64,000 nt of DNA from Arenicellaceae bacterium (GTDB lineage Bacteria > Pseudomonadota > Gammaproteobacteria > Arenicellales > Arenicellaceae): assembly GCA_029246505.1 (NCBI GenBank), contig JAQWNC010000015.1, forward strand, positions 62,001 through 126,000, read 5' to 3'. Positions 1-9,762 of this stretch are shown piece by piece; the stretch's first letter is position 1, and each line of letters opens with the position of its first letter. The notes beneath the pieces were generated by a model that saw nothing but the letters and a program-made list of their open reading frames with translations, made no database searches and was not told where the DNA came from. Both the position numbers and the translations under genes were made by a program.

Positions 1-977
1 GAAAAGCCGCTACTCACACCATAAGTTAATCCACGTTTTTCACGTAGCTCATCTGCGAGAATACTTACTAATCCTCCACCACCCAAAATGTAGTTTGCGA
101 CAATCAAAGGAATAAAGTCTGGATGACCTCGCGGGATGCCTTGATGACCTATAAGAATGGTACTTTGCTGCGAGTCAAAAGAAATAAATTGCTCGCTGGC
201 GGCTGGAACCATTGGCACTGAAACGTCTCCAGCCAGTCTACCTAACGGTATCGATGCCAATAAACCATCAACCCATGATTCGACTTGAGGTCGAGTCATA
301 TCTCCAACTACTGCAACCACTAAGTTTGATTGAACAATATATTTTTGATGAAACGCAACGAGGTCCGATTGGTCAATCGCGGCTAATGTAGATTCATCAC
401 CCGAAGCGGGTAGACCATAGGGATGGTCAGGAAACAATGTCGCCGCATAAGCTTTGCCAGCCATCACCCCGGGCGACTGTTTCTGGCGCTCTAATCCAAC
501 CAAACGTCTTGCGCGTTCACGCTCCAGAACATCTGGATTAAAGGTTGGTTTAGATAGGGTTTTCCCGAATAATTCACTAGCTTTCTGAAAAATTCCAGCT
601 TCACTTAGACTTTTAAAGCTTGCTACCACTTTATCTGCATCACTGCTCGCGCCAATTTGCGCTCCGGTTGACTCGATCGCCTCAGCAAGAGAATCTTGAC
701 CCATGCCTTCGACTCCCATCGTCAGCATTTGACTCATAAGCGATGACAATCCGAGTTTATCGGTAGGATCGTTTGCCGACCCGGCCTTAAACCCCATCGA
801 AACCTGAACCATTGGAATCTCGTGCGCCTCAACAAAGTAAACTGGAACTCCGTGTTGTGTTTCCCACACCTGAATTTCTGGTGCCGCAGACGCTGTCTGC
901 AATGTAAATAGCATTAATATTGTCACCACTAAAACTGCTAGGTTCGTAAGCCCTCTCAAAATTCGATAAGCACTCAT
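1..977 (-). CDS. M16 family peptidase-like subunit, non-catalytic partner (partial, 3' end outside window)
   Basis: The frame runs open from an ATG at 977 to the window edge, giving about 325 residues of an M16 (pitrilysin/PqqL-like) protein. A signal peptide is visible (hydrophobic stretch ending near TASAAP). The M16 fold is recognisable, for example GFKAGSANDP, where the active paralogue has the strand preceding the zinc site, but there is no HxxEH. It is therefore probably the inactive half of a two-subunit periplasmic peptidase. Its start overlaps the stop of the catalytic subunit by one base (TAATG), suggesting translational coupling. The C-terminus is not seen. Confidence 0.85.
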   Translation of the reverse strand, partial: MSAYRILRGLTNLAVLVVTILMLFTLQTASAAPEIQVWETQHGVPVYFVEAHEIPMVQVSMGFKAGSANDPTDKLGLSSLMSQMLTMGVEGMGQDSLAEAIESTGAQIGASSDADKVVASFKSLSEAGIFQKASELFGKTLSKPTFNPDVLERERARRLVGLERQKQSPGVMAGKAYAATLFPDHPYGLPASGDESTLAAIDQSDLVAFHQKYIVQSNLVVAVVGDMTRPQVESWVDGLLASIPLGRLAGDVSVPMVPAASEQFISFDSQQSTILIGHQGIPRGHPDFIPLIVANYILGGGGLVSILADELREKRGLTYGVSSGF

Positions 978-2431
978 TACGCACCCTCCCCTACATTTAT
1001 AGTATCTTCTGGGTTACTTTCCTTCGGTGACAACTTCACTGTGGTAGCATTGTTGGCAACCAAATATTTTTTCGCAACTGCCATAACCTGTTCCGGAGTC
1101 ACAGTTGATATCTTCTCAAGCCGGGTCTCTTCCAATTCCCAATTTAGACCGATAGTAACCAAGCGACCAATCTTCATAGCCTGATAGAACACTGAATCGC
1201 GTTCAAACACATCAGCTGCTTTGAGCTGTGCTTTCACACGATCAAGCTCTAGCTGACTAACTGGTGCGCTTCGGACCAGAGAAAGTTGCTCTTCAAGGCC
1301 TGCGATTAACTCGTCAGTTGACACTCCTTGGGAAGGGGAACCTCCAAATGTTATCAAGCCATCCAAACGCGTTGTTGCATCATAAGACGTCCATATTGAT
1401 GCCGCCAATTGCTGCTTACGAACCAACGTCTTTTCAAAACGCGCGCTTTGACCTCCATCGAGCACATAAACCAAGACTTCCAGAGCATACGGCTCCCAGT
1501 CCTTTGGATTATCAGCAGAAATTACAGGTACGTAATAGCCCCGAATAAACGAAGGTACTCGCGCGATACGTTCAACCGTTTTATCTCTTCCTGACGCAAA
1601 TCTAGGTTCTGGCGGTGGGTTATTAAGTTCGACCTGAGAGGGTTCCAATGCCCCGAACCATTCTTCAGCCAATTCAAACACTTCGTCTGGTATCACATCT
1701 CCTACGACCACTACTGTGGCGTTATTTGGCGCATAGTATCGTTCATACCAGTCAGCTAAATCAGCAACTGCCATTGAATCAAGATCCTTCCTCCAACCAA
1801 TAATTGGCTGCCCATACGGGCTTACCTGCCACGCTTCAAATCCGAATTGCTCATACAGCCAGGCATCGGGATTATCGTCGGTTCGCATCCTTCGCTCTTC
1901 CTTCACAACCTCAATTTCTTTTATAAATTCATCTTTTGAAAGCAATAGATTTTGCATTCTATTGGATTCGATTTCAAAACTTAAAGGTAGTCGAGACTTC
2001 TCCCATTGCTGGAAGTATGCGGTGTAGTCGTACCCGGTAAACGCATTTTCACTGCCGCCATTAGCCGCAATAATTTGCGATACTTCATTTGGGCCATAAA
2101 CATCAGTTCCTTTAAACATCATATGCTCAAGCACATGTGATACCCCAGTAATCCCTTCTGGCTCGTAACTTGATCCAACTTTATACCAAACTTGTGACAC
2201 AACCACCGGGCTACGGTGATCCTCTTTAACGATAATCCGCAAACCATTACCCAAAGTCTCTTCATGCACCCGGGCACTAAATTCCGCCAAACTGCCGCTA
2301 CCTGTTACTGGGCGTAGTTGTTGCGAAGAAGGTTGCATCACTTCTTGTTCACCACAAGAAACCAGCACTAAAGCTGCTGCAACCCAAAAAAGAGAGTAGC
2401 CTACTAAACTGTGCTTTTTAAATTTCAACAT
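977..2431 (-). CDS. M16 family zinc metallopeptidase, catalytic subunit, lipoprotein
   Basis: This 484-residue protein has a lipoprotein signal (hydrophobic stretch then LVSC, Cys26), so it is probably anchored to a membrane facing the periplasm. The inverted zinc motif HVLEH is at residues 99-103, and a downstream acidic stretch (EVVKEER, about 175-180) supplies the third ligand as in the M16 family. It is followed by the non-catalytic M16 gene with a one-base overlap. A divergent M16 pair next to ftsY is a known gammaproteobacterial arrangement (for example Pseudomonas). The substrate is unknown; the family degrades small peptides. Confidence 0.92.
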   Translation of the reverse strand: MLKFKKHSLVGYSLFWVAAALVLVSCGEQEVMQPSSQQLRPVTGSGSLAEFSARVHEETLGNGLRIIVKEDHRSPVVVSQVWYKVGSSYEPEGITGVSHVLEHMMFKGTDVYGPNEVSQIIAANGGSENAFTGYDYTAYFQQWEKSRLPLSFEIESNRMQNLLLSKDEFIKEIEVVKEERRMRTDDNPDAWLYEQFGFEAWQVSPYGQPIIGWRKDLDSMAVADLADWYERYYAPNNATVVVVGDVIPDEVFELAEEWFGALEPSQVELNNPPPEPRFASGRDKTVERIARVPSFIRGYYVPVISADNPKDWEPYALEVLVYVLDGGQSARFEKTLVRKQQLAASIWTSYDATTRLDGLITFGGSPSQGVSTDELIAGLEEQLSLVRSAPVSQLELDRVKAQLKAADVFERDSVFYQAMKIGRLVTIGLNWELEETRLEKISTVTPEQVMAVAKKYLVANNATTVKLSPKESNPEDTINVGEGA

Positions 2432-2586
2432 ATTTTTTTACCGTAAATATAAAGTGCGCTCTAGCAGCAATACTTTGCAACCAAGATATGAGCAATTAGC
2501 GTAAACCTTCATTAGCAGAAAAATTTTACCGAAGTTAGAATACGGTCTACCTTTAGAGCCTGACAAGTTAAAACGCCGCAATCAAC

Positions 2587-3669
2587 GTGTTTTTTAATCG
2601 CAAAAAAAATCCCGCTAATAATAGCTCCGAGGCAGTAGTGCCTGATGGCACTGCCATCGCGAGTCAACCTGGTGACCAAATCTCATTGAAAAGTGATACC
2701 TCACCTGAAGTGGTTTCTAAAAATGAATCCGGTGACCACGATAATATAACTTCCGTTCAGCAGGGCTTAAATAAAAGTCGACAAGGGTTCTTTACCAAGA
2801 TTACCGGCCTTTTCAATGCCAGCCAGCTTGATGATGAAGCTTATGTTGACCTTGAAGACACACTTCTCTCAAGCGATATCGGTGTACAGGCGGCGCTTAG
2901 TATAATTGAAAACTTGCGCGAAGAAGCACGTTTCAGAAAGATACAGAGTACAGGGCAATTACTTGAATTGCTCGCGCACGAAACAATGAAAATCATGCAA
3001 CCTGCGGAACAGCAGTGGTCGCTGAACCAAAAGCCTTATGTAATAGTAGTAGTAGGTGTAAACGGCGTAGGCAAAACCACAACTACTGCGAAAATTGCTG
3101 CGCACCTACAATCCAAAGGTAAAAAAGTCATGCTGGCAGCTGCGGATACGTTTCGTGCTGCGGCCACAGAACAACTACAAGAGTGGGCTTCTCGTCTCAA
3201 TATTCCGGTCATTACTCAAGGTACAGGTGGTGATGCTGCCGCTGTCGCACATGATGCTGTCACAGCTGCTGTTGCGCGAAATATAGACGTACTGCTCATT
3301 GATACCGCTGGTCGGCTGCATACACAAAACGAGCTAATGGCCCAACTAGAAAAAGTAATCCGCGTACTTTCTAAGCAAAACTCGAACTACCCCCATGAAG
3401 TACTGCAAGTACTTGATGCTGGTACCGGACAAAACGCACTGTCTCAAGTGGAACACTTTAAAAAGGCAACCAACGTGTCAAGCCTAGTATTAACAAAACT
3501 GGATGGTTCCGCAAAAGGTGGCGTGGCAATCGCTCTAACTCAAAATTTTGGGCTGCCCATACGCTTTATAGGGGTGGGCGAACACGTCAGTGACCTAAAA
3601 CCCTTTACTGCTAAATCTTATATCGAAGGCATGTTCGGTGTTGACTCAATAGAGATTCAATCGAACTAA
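2587..3669 (+). CDS. ftsY: Signal recognition particle receptor FtsY
   Basis: FtsY is the SRP-receptor GTPase that docks ribosome-nascent-chain-SRP complexes at the inner membrane. The 360-residue protein has a short acidic, low-complexity A region (about residues 1-65), a helical N domain, and a G domain with GVNGVGKTTTT (157-167), DTAGR and TKLDGSAKGG. The A region is short compared with E. coli (497 residues in total). Translation starts at GTG with no strong Shine-Dalgarno visible. It heads the ftsY-ftsE-ftsX operon: ftsE begins on the base after its stop codon. Confidence 0.97.
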   Translation: MFFNRKKNPANNSSEAVVPDGTAIASQPGDQISLKSDTSPEVVSKNESGDHDNITSVQQGLNKSRQGFFTKITGLFNASQLDDEAYVDLEDTLLSSDIGVQAALSIIENLREEARFRKIQSTGQLLELLAHETMKIMQPAEQQWSLNQKPYVIVVVGVNGVGKTTTTAKIAAHLQSKGKKVMLAAADTFRAAATEQLQEWASRLNIPVITQGTGGDAAAVAHDAVTAAVARNIDVLLIDTAGRLHTQNELMAQLEKVIRVLSKQNSNYPHEVLQVLDAGTGQNALSQVEHFKKATNVSSLVLTKLDGSAKGGVAIALTQNFGLPIRFIGVGEHVSDLKPFTAKSYIEGMFGVDSIEIQSN

Positions 3670-4356
3670 ATGATTCGGTTTCTCAATGTAAGTAAACGCT
3701 ACCCGGGAGGTCAGGATGCTCTCCGCGGGATTGATTTCGAGCTTACCGGATCAGATATGGCGCTCCTTGTTGGCCACTCGGGTGCGGGTAAAAGTACACT
3801 GCTTAAGCTAATTAGCGTCATAGAACGCCCTAGTCACGGCCAAATACTCATTGGCGATCGCAATCTTCGAACGGTAAAACGACGCGACATCGCACCAATT
3901 CGTAGACAAATTGGCATCATATTCCAGGATCATAAATTACTTAACGATCGCACTGTGTTCGACAATGTGGCTCTCTCACTGATTGTCGCTGGCGTATCCT
4001 ATAGAGAATCTAACAAGCGCGTTCGTGCCGCTTTGGACAAGGTCGGACTGCTTAAAAAAGAAGGTATGACGCCTGTCCAATTATCTGGTGGGGAGCAACA
4101 GCGTGTAGGCATTGCACGCGCTGTTGTAAATCGACCCGCAATTTTGTTAGCCGACGAACCTACTGGAAATCTTGATGCTGCATTATCCGATGAGATTATG
4201 GATTTGTTTGTCGAGTTCAACCGAATTGGAACATCAGTGCTTATCGCAACCCATGACTTGAGGCAAATTGAACGATTGAATAAACCCGTGCTAAAACTTG
4301 ATCAGGGAAAATTGATCAAAAACGATCTCCCTCTTAAGGCCCCGAATACAATATGA
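3670..4356 (+). CDS. ftsE: Cell division ATP-binding protein FtsE
   Basis: FtsE is the ABC-type ATPase of the FtsEX complex, which transmits a signal across the inner membrane to activate periplasmic murein hydrolases during septation. In the 228 residues one sees Walker A (GHSGAGKST), the signature LSGGEQQR, Walker B (ILLADEPTG) and the H-loop (ATHD). It is tightly packed: it starts directly after ftsY and its TGA stop overlaps the ftsX start (ATGA, 4 bp). This overlap is good evidence that TGA is a stop codon in this genome. Confidence 0.97.
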   Translation: MIRFLNVSKRYPGGQDALRGIDFELTGSDMALLVGHSGAGKSTLLKLISVIERPSHGQILIGDRNLRTVKRRDIAPIRRQIGIIFQDHKLLNDRTVFDNVALSLIVAGVSYRESNKRVRAALDKVGLLKKEGMTPVQLSGGEQQRVGIARAVVNRPAILLADEPTGNLDAALSDEIMDLFVEFNRIGTSVLIATHDLRQIERLNKPVLKLDQGKLIKNDLPLKAPNTI

Positions 4357-5264
4357 GTTGGTTTTCACAGAATAAAACCGAGTGCATTGCAAGTGTGCAT
4401 CGATTGATGCACACACCATTTTCCAGCTTGATGAGTATTTCAGTTGTTGCGATCACTTTGTCATTGCCCACCATCATGCAACTAATGGTCGGTAATGCTG
4501 AGCGTCTTGGTCAATCGTGGGAAGGGCGCCCGCAGTTAAGTGTTTTTCTAGCTCCAGGCACTACTGAAGCTCGCGGACTGGAGCTAACACTAGAACTGCA
4601 AGCAAAACCCGAAATTACGCAAGTGGAGTTCGTCTCGGCCGATCAAGCAATGGAAGAATTCAAAATGCTTTCTGGGCTAGGTAGCGCGATCGAATTATTA
4701 CCTGAAAACCCTCTGCCAGCATCGCTTCTAATTCTGCCCGATAGTAATTTTGATTCTGCAGAAGCGACTACGCAATTACAAGCGCAACTCCGTCAAATAC
4801 CAGAAGCCGAAGAAGTACAGCTTGATCTGGAGTGGATTCAACGGTTCAACTCCATGCTAGATATAGTAGAAAGTGGCGCTCAGGTGATTAGTATATTACT
4901 GGCACTAGCGGTAATACTTACGGTTAGCAATATGATACGGCTAGCAATTATTAATCGGAAAGAAGAAATAGAAATAATTAAGCTTATAGGCGGCTCAGAT
5001 GCCTTTGTACGCCGACCATTTCTATATCAGGGGTTCCAGATTGGCCTTGCTGGCGCACTATTAGCAAGTTTGATCACTTATGCCGTACTACTTTGGATGA
5101 ACGGCCCGATAGGAAGGCTAGCTAGTTTATATGGTTCTGATTTTGGTGTTCAGGGTTTAAGCGCTCAAGGGCTCTCTTGGCTAATTTTAGCTGGTGGTGG
5201 ATTAGGTCTACTCGCATCTGTACTCTCTGTTTCGCAGCATCTCAGAGACATAGAACCTCGATAA
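4353..5264 (+). CDS. ftsX: Cell division protein FtsX
   Basis: FtsX is the membrane subunit partnering FtsE. The 303-residue protein has a cytoplasmic N-terminus, a first membrane span (about residues 23-45), a large periplasmic loop that recruits amidase activators, and three further spans in the C-terminal FtsX-type permease domain (around 175-195, 225-245 and 275-295). The motif AIINRKEEIEIIKLIGG is characteristic of the FtsX/MacB permease fold. The start is fixed by the 4-bp overlap with ftsE. Confidence 0.96.
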   Translation: MSWFSQNKTECIASVHRLMHTPFSSLMSISVVAITLSLPTIMQLMVGNAERLGQSWEGRPQLSVFLAPGTTEARGLELTLELQAKPEITQVEFVSADQAMEEFKMLSGLGSAIELLPENPLPASLLILPDSNFDSAEATTQLQAQLRQIPEAEEVQLDLEWIQRFNSMLDIVESGAQVISILLALAVILTVSNMIRLAIINRKEEIEIIKLIGGSDAFVRRPFLYQGFQIGLAGALLASLITYAVLLWMNGPIGRLASLYGSDFGVQGLSAQGLSWLILAGGGLGLLASVLSVSQHLRDIEPR

Positions 5265-5317
5265 CAGTGGTCAAATGCTAACTAAATTACTGTTTTTTCA
5301 TACCTATCGCTTAATTA

Positions 5318-5344
5318 TTAGCACTCTGGTATGATGAGTGCTAA
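5318..5344 (+). promoter_or_regulatory. CIRCE operator upstream of rpoH
   Basis: A perfect inverted repeat TTAGCACTC-N9-GAGTGCTAA, the textbook CIRCE operator bound by the heat-shock repressor HrcA. It lies 30 bp upstream of the rpoH ATG. A -10-like TATGAT at 5330-5335 sits inside the 9-nt spacer, so HrcA binding would block promoter access. I see no good -35 at the expected distance. The same element precedes groES in this window. Confidence 0.93.
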
Positions 5345-5374
5345 CGAAACCCCTGTAGCAAATTGGAAAAGTAA

Positions 5375-6247
5375 ATGACTAATATGCCAGCAGCTATAGG
5401 TTTAGCTCCAGAATTAAACTCAGGTTTAAATCAAGAGCAAAGCCTTTCAAAATTTATTCAGCTTGCAAACTCAGCCCCTATTTTGAGTGCAGAAGATGAA
5501 CGTTCGCTCGCAACAAGCTACCGCCAAGATCAAGATCTTGATGCGGCACGGCAATTAGTTGTGTCACATATGCGGCACGTAATCTCAGTTGCTCGCGGAT
5601 TTGCCGGTTACGGCCTGCCACTGGCGGACCTAATCCAGGAAGGCAATATCGGGCTCATGAAAGCTGTTAAACATTTCGACCCCGACCGCGGCGTCCGATT
5701 AGTATCGTACGCTGTACATTGGGTCAAAGCCGAAATCTATGATTATGTAATACGTAATTGGAAGATTGTTAAAGTCGCCACCACCAAGGCACAAAGAAAA
5801 TTATTTTTCAATCTACGCAAATCCCGCAAACAACTTGCTTGGATGACCGAGCAAGAAACTCAGGACCTGGCCAGTAATCTTGACGTGCCCGTCAAAACAG
5901 TGCGGGAAATGGAGTCACGTTTAAGCACACCTGACGTGGCCTTCGATCCGCCTGGAAGTGATGATGATGAGCTAACACCTAGCCCATCTGGATACTTACC
6001 AGACATGCGCTTTAACCCGGAAATGCTTCTGCTGGAATCCGATCAAGTCTCACATCGTAAAAAGGCCCTCTCAGAAGCGATTGGCAAACTCGATGACCGC
6101 AGCCGCGAAATTGTTACACGGCGATGGCTAAATGACGACAAAGCTACTTTGCACGAGCTAGCGGATGAGTATGGTGTATCTGCAGAACGTATACGGCAGA
6201 TTGAAAAGCGTGCGATGAATACAATGAAAGGAAGCATGGATCTATAA
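5375..6247 (+). CDS. rpoH: RNA polymerase heat-shock sigma factor (sigma-32)
   Basis: This 290-residue sigma-70-family protein directs RNA polymerase to heat-shock promoters. Visible parts: region 2 (LIQEGNIGLMKAVKHFDP and the WVKAEI promoter-melting segment), the RpoH-specific box QRKLFFNLRK around residue 145 that separates sigma-32 from other sigmas and is involved in chaperone/FtsH control, and a region 4 helix-turn-helix (LHELADEYGVSAERIRQIEK). The position after ftsYEX is conserved in gammaproteobacteria. A CIRCE operator lies directly upstream and an intrinsic terminator follows. Confidence 0.97.
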   Translation: MTNMPAAIGLAPELNSGLNQEQSLSKFIQLANSAPILSAEDERSLATSYRQDQDLDAARQLVVSHMRHVISVARGFAGYGLPLADLIQEGNIGLMKAVKHFDPDRGVRLVSYAVHWVKAEIYDYVIRNWKIVKVATTKAQRKLFFNLRKSRKQLAWMTEQETQDLASNLDVPVKTVREMESRLSTPDVAFDPPGSDDDELTPSPSGYLPDMRFNPEMLLLESDQVSHRKKALSEAIGKLDDRSREIVTRRWLNDDKATLHELADEYGVSAERIRQIEKRAMNTMKGSMDL

Positions 6248-6274
6248 GATCAGAGAAGTCGAAGCTTGCTCGAT

Positions 6275-6304
6275 AAAAAGGCTACCTAATTAGTAGCCTT
6301 TTTA
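6275..6304 (+). terminator. Intrinsic terminator of rpoH (possibly bidirectional)
   Basis: Stem GGCTAC / GTAGCC around a 7-nt loop, extended by flanking A and T runs (AAAAA before, TTTTT after). It follows the rpoH stop by about 30 bp and could also end transcripts arriving from the minus-strand side. Confidence 0.9.
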
Positions 6305-6338
6305 TTTGTCTTGGTTTCTTCCTACTCGCTTATTTTTT

Positions 6339-6578
6339 CTACTGACTGGAGCCACCAGTGCTGTAGCAAGCGTGACGCATTCCAACCAGTATCACCGCGC
6401 CAAGTATATTTGTCAGAACGCCTAAAATAGATAGTTGCCGACCAGGCGATAACATTTGAGCGAACTCCAGACCAATGCCATAAACTATTATCGATACAAC
6501 CGCATAGTAAAATATTCTATTTTTCCGGAATGCCCACCACGCCAGTAGAGTGAATATAACGTAGGCACCGAAATGCAA
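6339..6578 (-). CDS. VanZ-like family membrane protein, probably 5'-truncated
   Basis: The 79 residues contain the VanZ-like core (DKGLHFGAY, if read a little upstream, then a hydrophobic span and GIGLEFAQMLSPGR). The family normally has an extra N-terminal span. Here the frame upstream of LHF is closed by a TAA about 13 codons before, and the only local start is TTG. An upstream ATG in another frame (MFFVDTGIILIG) looks like the missing N-terminal piece, so a frameshift is plausible. Function unknown; possibly a decaying gene. Confidence 0.55.
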   Translation of the reverse strand: MHFGAYVIFTLLAWWAFRKNRIFYYAVVSIIVYGIGLEFAQMLSPGRQLSILGVLTNILGAVILVGMRHACYSTGGSSQ

Positions 6579-6673
6579 ACCTTTATCCCAAAAACTAACC
6601 GATAAGTATTATGCCGGTATCAACGAAAAACATCCAATAGCTAGGGCGTATATTGCGACGCAGGCTTTGGAAA

Positions 6674-7864
6674 TCACAAACTATCCAAGCCCAACTTGAT
6701 TCGCTGCAAACCATCACTCAATATAGGCGCTGGGCAAGCAAAATTAACCCGCATCCAGTCATCGCCCGGGGCACCAAAAATGTATCCGGGGTTTAAGATA
6801 ACCTTGCCAACATTCAATAATGCCTGCTCGGCTATTTTTGCATCTACACCAAACGAATTAAGGTTAAACCAGGCCAAATATGTAGCTTGAGTCTTCATTA
6901 AAGTAACATCAGGCAACTGCTCGGCGAAAAATAATTCCACTTGATCAAGGTTGCGCACAAGCTGGGCACGAAGTTCATTCAACCAATCCAACCCTTGCCT
7001 ATACGCGACTTCGGTAGCCACCAAGCCCATAATATTTGGGTCACCCAAACCAGTTTTATGCAACTGCGATCGATACTTTCTACGCAATCTCGCATCGGGA
7101 ATAATAATATCTGAGGTTTGTAATCCAGCTAGATTAAAACTTTTGCTCGATGCCGTACAAATAATGCACTGTTCTAATATTCGCGAATCGGCTAGCGGTA
7201 ATGGTTGATGGGTATATCCAGGCCAAACTAAATCACAATGAATTTCGTCAGAGATAACTAGAATGTTATGGCGAATACACAGGCCGATCAACCTTGAAAG
7301 CTCGGCCTTTTTCCAAACACGGCCACCAGGGTTATGAGGGTTACACAACATGAACAGGCGCACGCTTTTATCACTAAATTGCTCTTCTAATTGATCAAAA
7401 TTAATCTGGTACAAACCATGGGGATCAATTTCTAATGGGTTTAGCACCAACTCCCGTTTGTTATCTCGTACTGAGCTAAAAAATGGATAATATATTGGAG
7501 GCTGGACTACGATTTTATCACCCGGGTTAGTCAATGCTAAAACCAACAGATTCATTGCTGAAACAACTCCCGGGGCATGACAAATCCAATCAGTCTGAAT
7601 AGTCCAACCATGCTGGACCTTAAACCAATCTATAACAGCTTCGCGGTATGGCTCAAATACGCGGGTATAACCAAATAACGGATGATCTAAGCGAGCTCGA
7701 AGTGCATCCAACACGCAAGGCGCGGTCGCGAAATCCATATCGGCTACCCACATAGGCAGAGCATCGCTTACACCAAACTTTGCCTGCAGATGCTCTGGCT
7801 CCCATTTAATTGACCCGGACCCTACTCGATCTGGAAATTCGCAGAAATCACCGATACCTGGCAT
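6674..7864 (-). CDS. PatB/MalY family PLP-dependent C-S beta-lyase
   Basis: A 396-residue fold-type I aminotransferase-like enzyme. The PLP lysine sits in SSKSFNLAGL and the cofactor-binding aspartate region in ISDEIHCDLVW, both typical of the MalY/PatB cystathionine beta-lyase subgroup, which cleaves cystathionine or cysteine conjugates to thiol, pyruvate and ammonia. It lies just downstream of purH on the same strand with an 18-bp gap. The exact substrate cannot be told from sequence. The homocysteine product would feed the methyl cycle encoded elsewhere in this window. Confidence 0.88.
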   Translation of the reverse strand: MPGIGDFCEFPDRVGSGSIKWEPEHLQAKFGVSDALPMWVADMDFATAPCVLDALRARLDHPLFGYTRVFEPYREAVIDWFKVQHGWTIQTDWICHAPGVVSAMNLLVLALTNPGDKIVVQPPIYYPFFSSVRDNKRELVLNPLEIDPHGLYQINFDQLEEQFSDKSVRLFMLCNPHNPGGRVWKKAELSRLIGLCIRHNILVISDEIHCDLVWPGYTHQPLPLADSRILEQCIICTASSKSFNLAGLQTSDIIIPDARLRRKYRSQLHKTGLGDPNIMGLVATEVAYRQGLDWLNELRAQLVRNLDQVELFFAEQLPDVTLMKTQATYLAWFNLNSFGVDAKIAEQALLNVGKVILNPGYIFGAPGDDWMRVNFACPAPILSDGLQRIKLGLDSL

Positions 7865-7881
7865 GGCTATGCTTAAATCAA

Positions 7882-9441
7882 CTAGTGGCGAAAGTGCCGC
7901 ATACTCGTGAACACCATCGCGATTCCATGCTCATCGGCTGCGGCAATAACCTCCTTGTCACGGATAGAACCCCCGGGCTGGATAACAGCAGCAATACCTG
8001 TTTCCCCGGCCGCATCCAGTCCATCTCGAAACGGGAAAAATGCATCTGAAGCCATTACCGCACCACGCACTTCCAATCCTGCATGTTCTGCCTTAAATCC
8101 AGCAATGCGGGCTGAATTCACCCGGCTCATTTGACCTGCACCTATTCCAACTGTCATTAAATCTTTGACATAAATAATCGCGTTAGATTTAACGAATTTG
8201 GCTACCTTCCAGGCAAACAATAGATCACTCATTTGTGCTTCGCTAGGCTGCAGTTCAGTGACCACTTTCAATTGACCGTGAAGCTCAAAATCACTGCTTT
8301 GCAACAACAAACCTCCAGCTACCCTCTTGTACTCCAACTGGCTGGTTGGTTCAGACCACTGGCCAGAAGCTAAAACCCTGATATTCTTTTTCTGCGCACA
8401 TACTGCTAACGCCGCTGTACTGATCGTGGGCGCAACCACTACTTCGACAAACTGCTGCTCACAAATTAATGCCGTCGTCTCTTCGTCAAGCTCACTATTA
8501 AAAGCAATAATCCCACCAAACGCAGACTCCGCGTCGGTCGAAAATGCACGCCGATAAGCATCTAAAAGGCTTGTGCCCACGGCCACACCACAAGGGTTTG
8601 CATGCTTGACGATAACGCACGCCGGTGTTCCGTCAAATTGTTTTATACATTCCAGAGCTGCATCCGTATCCGCAATATTATTGTAAGAAAGCTCTTTACC
8701 TTGCAACTGAGTAGCACTAGAAATCGTTCCACTTACAGGGCTAGGTTGTACATAAAATGCAGCCTGTTGATGTGGGTTTTCGCCATAGCGCATTGTTTGC
8801 TTATGTACTAACTGCGTATTAAACGTGCGCCCAAAGGGCCGTTTTTCATTTTCGATATTAAGCGCCCCAAGATGATTCGCAATAGCACTATCATAGTTGG
8901 CAGTATGTTCATACGCTTTAACAGCCAAATTAAATCGCATCTGATAATCAACCGAATCTACCTCAATAGAAGCCATCACCGAGGAATAATCATCGGCATC
9001 AACAACAATGAGAACATCTTTATGGTTCTTCGCCGCAGCCCGAACCATTGCTGGGCCACCTATATCGATATTTTCCATTGCGTCAGCCAAACTACAATCT
9101 AGCTCTGCAACAGTGGCCTCAAATGGATATAGATTTACCACCACCAAATCAATAGCCACGATTCCATGCTCCCGCATCACGGCATCATCCTTACCCCGGC
9201 GCCCTAAAATCCCACCGTGAATTAGTGGGTTCAATGTTTTAACCCTACCATCCATCATCTCGGGAAATCCCGTATGCTGACTAACTTCAGTTACCGGGAC
9301 TCCTGCATCACTCAATAACTTTGCAGTGCCACCGGTAGAAAGTATTTCCACACCCAGCTCAGCCAGCTTGCTAGCGAACTCCACTATTCCTGCTTTTTCA
9401 GAGACGCTAATCAAAGCGCGTTGTACGGAGAATTCAGACAT
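7882..9441 (-). CDS. purH: Bifunctional AICAR transformylase / IMP cyclohydrolase
   Basis: PurH performs the last two steps of purine synthesis, formylating AICAR with 10-formyl-THF and closing the ring to IMP. The N-terminal cyclohydrolase domain shows STGGTAKLL and [11 protein letters not shown]; the C-terminal transformylase shows the catalytic KHANPCG and AFGGI. I chose the ATG at 9441 ([10 protein letters not shown]) because GGAA precedes it at good spacing; an ATG at 9456 would add five residues. The dusB-fis-purH order is widespread in gammaproteobacteria. Confidence 0.95.
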   Translation of the reverse strand: MSEFSVQRALISVSEKAGIVEFASKLAELGVEILSTGGTAKLLSDAGVPVTEVSQHTGFPEMMDGRVKTLNPLIHGGILGRRGKDDAVMREHGIVAIDLVVVNLYPFEATVAELDCSLADAMENIDIGGPAMVRAAAKNHKDVLIVVDADDYSSVMASIEVDSVDYQMRFNLAVKAYEHTANYDSAIANHLGALNIENEKRPFGRTFNTQLVHKQTMRYGENPHQQAAFYVQPSPVSGTISSATQLQGKELSYNNIADTDAALECIKQFDGTPACVIVKHANPCGVAVGTSLLDAYRRAFSTDAESAFGGIIAFNSELDEETTALICEQQFVEVVVAPTISTAALAVCAQKKNIRVLASGQWSEPTSQLEYKRVAGGLLLQSSDFELHGQLKVVTELQPSEAQMSDLLFAWKVAKFVKSNAIIYVKDLMTVGIGAGQMSRVNSARIAGFKAEHAGLEVRGAVMASDAFFPFRDGLDAAGETGIAAVIQPGGSIRDKEVIAAADEHGIAMVFTSMRHFRH

Positions 9442-9516
9442 GATTTCCAACTTCAATATAATTAAATGCTCAATTCATTGCACAAAAAGTCAATAATAAG
9501 CGGGATAGTCGAGGAT

Positions 9517-9750
9517 TTAACTTAAATTGTACTGCTTTAACTTTTTTCGTAGCGTATTCCGGTTAATACCTAACATCGCGGAAGCCACTGTTTGATTGCC
9601 TCCTGCCTTGTTCATCACTACCCGCAACAAAGGTTTTTCCATTTCAGCTAGCACCATCGCATACAGGCCTGATGGGTGCTGCCCATCCAGATCATTAAAG
9701 TATCTCTTTACTGATCTTCGAACGGTATCTGAAACTGTTGTTTTCGCCAT
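9517..9750 (-). CDS. fis: Fis, nucleoid-associated DNA-binding protein
   Basis: The 77 residues match the compact form of Fis found outside enterics (E. coli has 98). The C-terminal helix-turn-helix is clear (GGNQTVASAMLGINRNTLRKK, about residues 50-70). Fis bends DNA and activates stable-RNA promoters during fast growth. It follows dusB by 12 bp in the conserved dusB-fis operon and precedes purH. Confidence 0.95.
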   Translation of the reverse strand: MAKTTVSDTVRRSVKRYFNDLDGQHPSGLYAMVLAEMEKPLLRVVMNKAGGNQTVASAMLGINRNTLRKKLKQYNLS

Positions 9751-9762
9751 TCAATATGCGGC

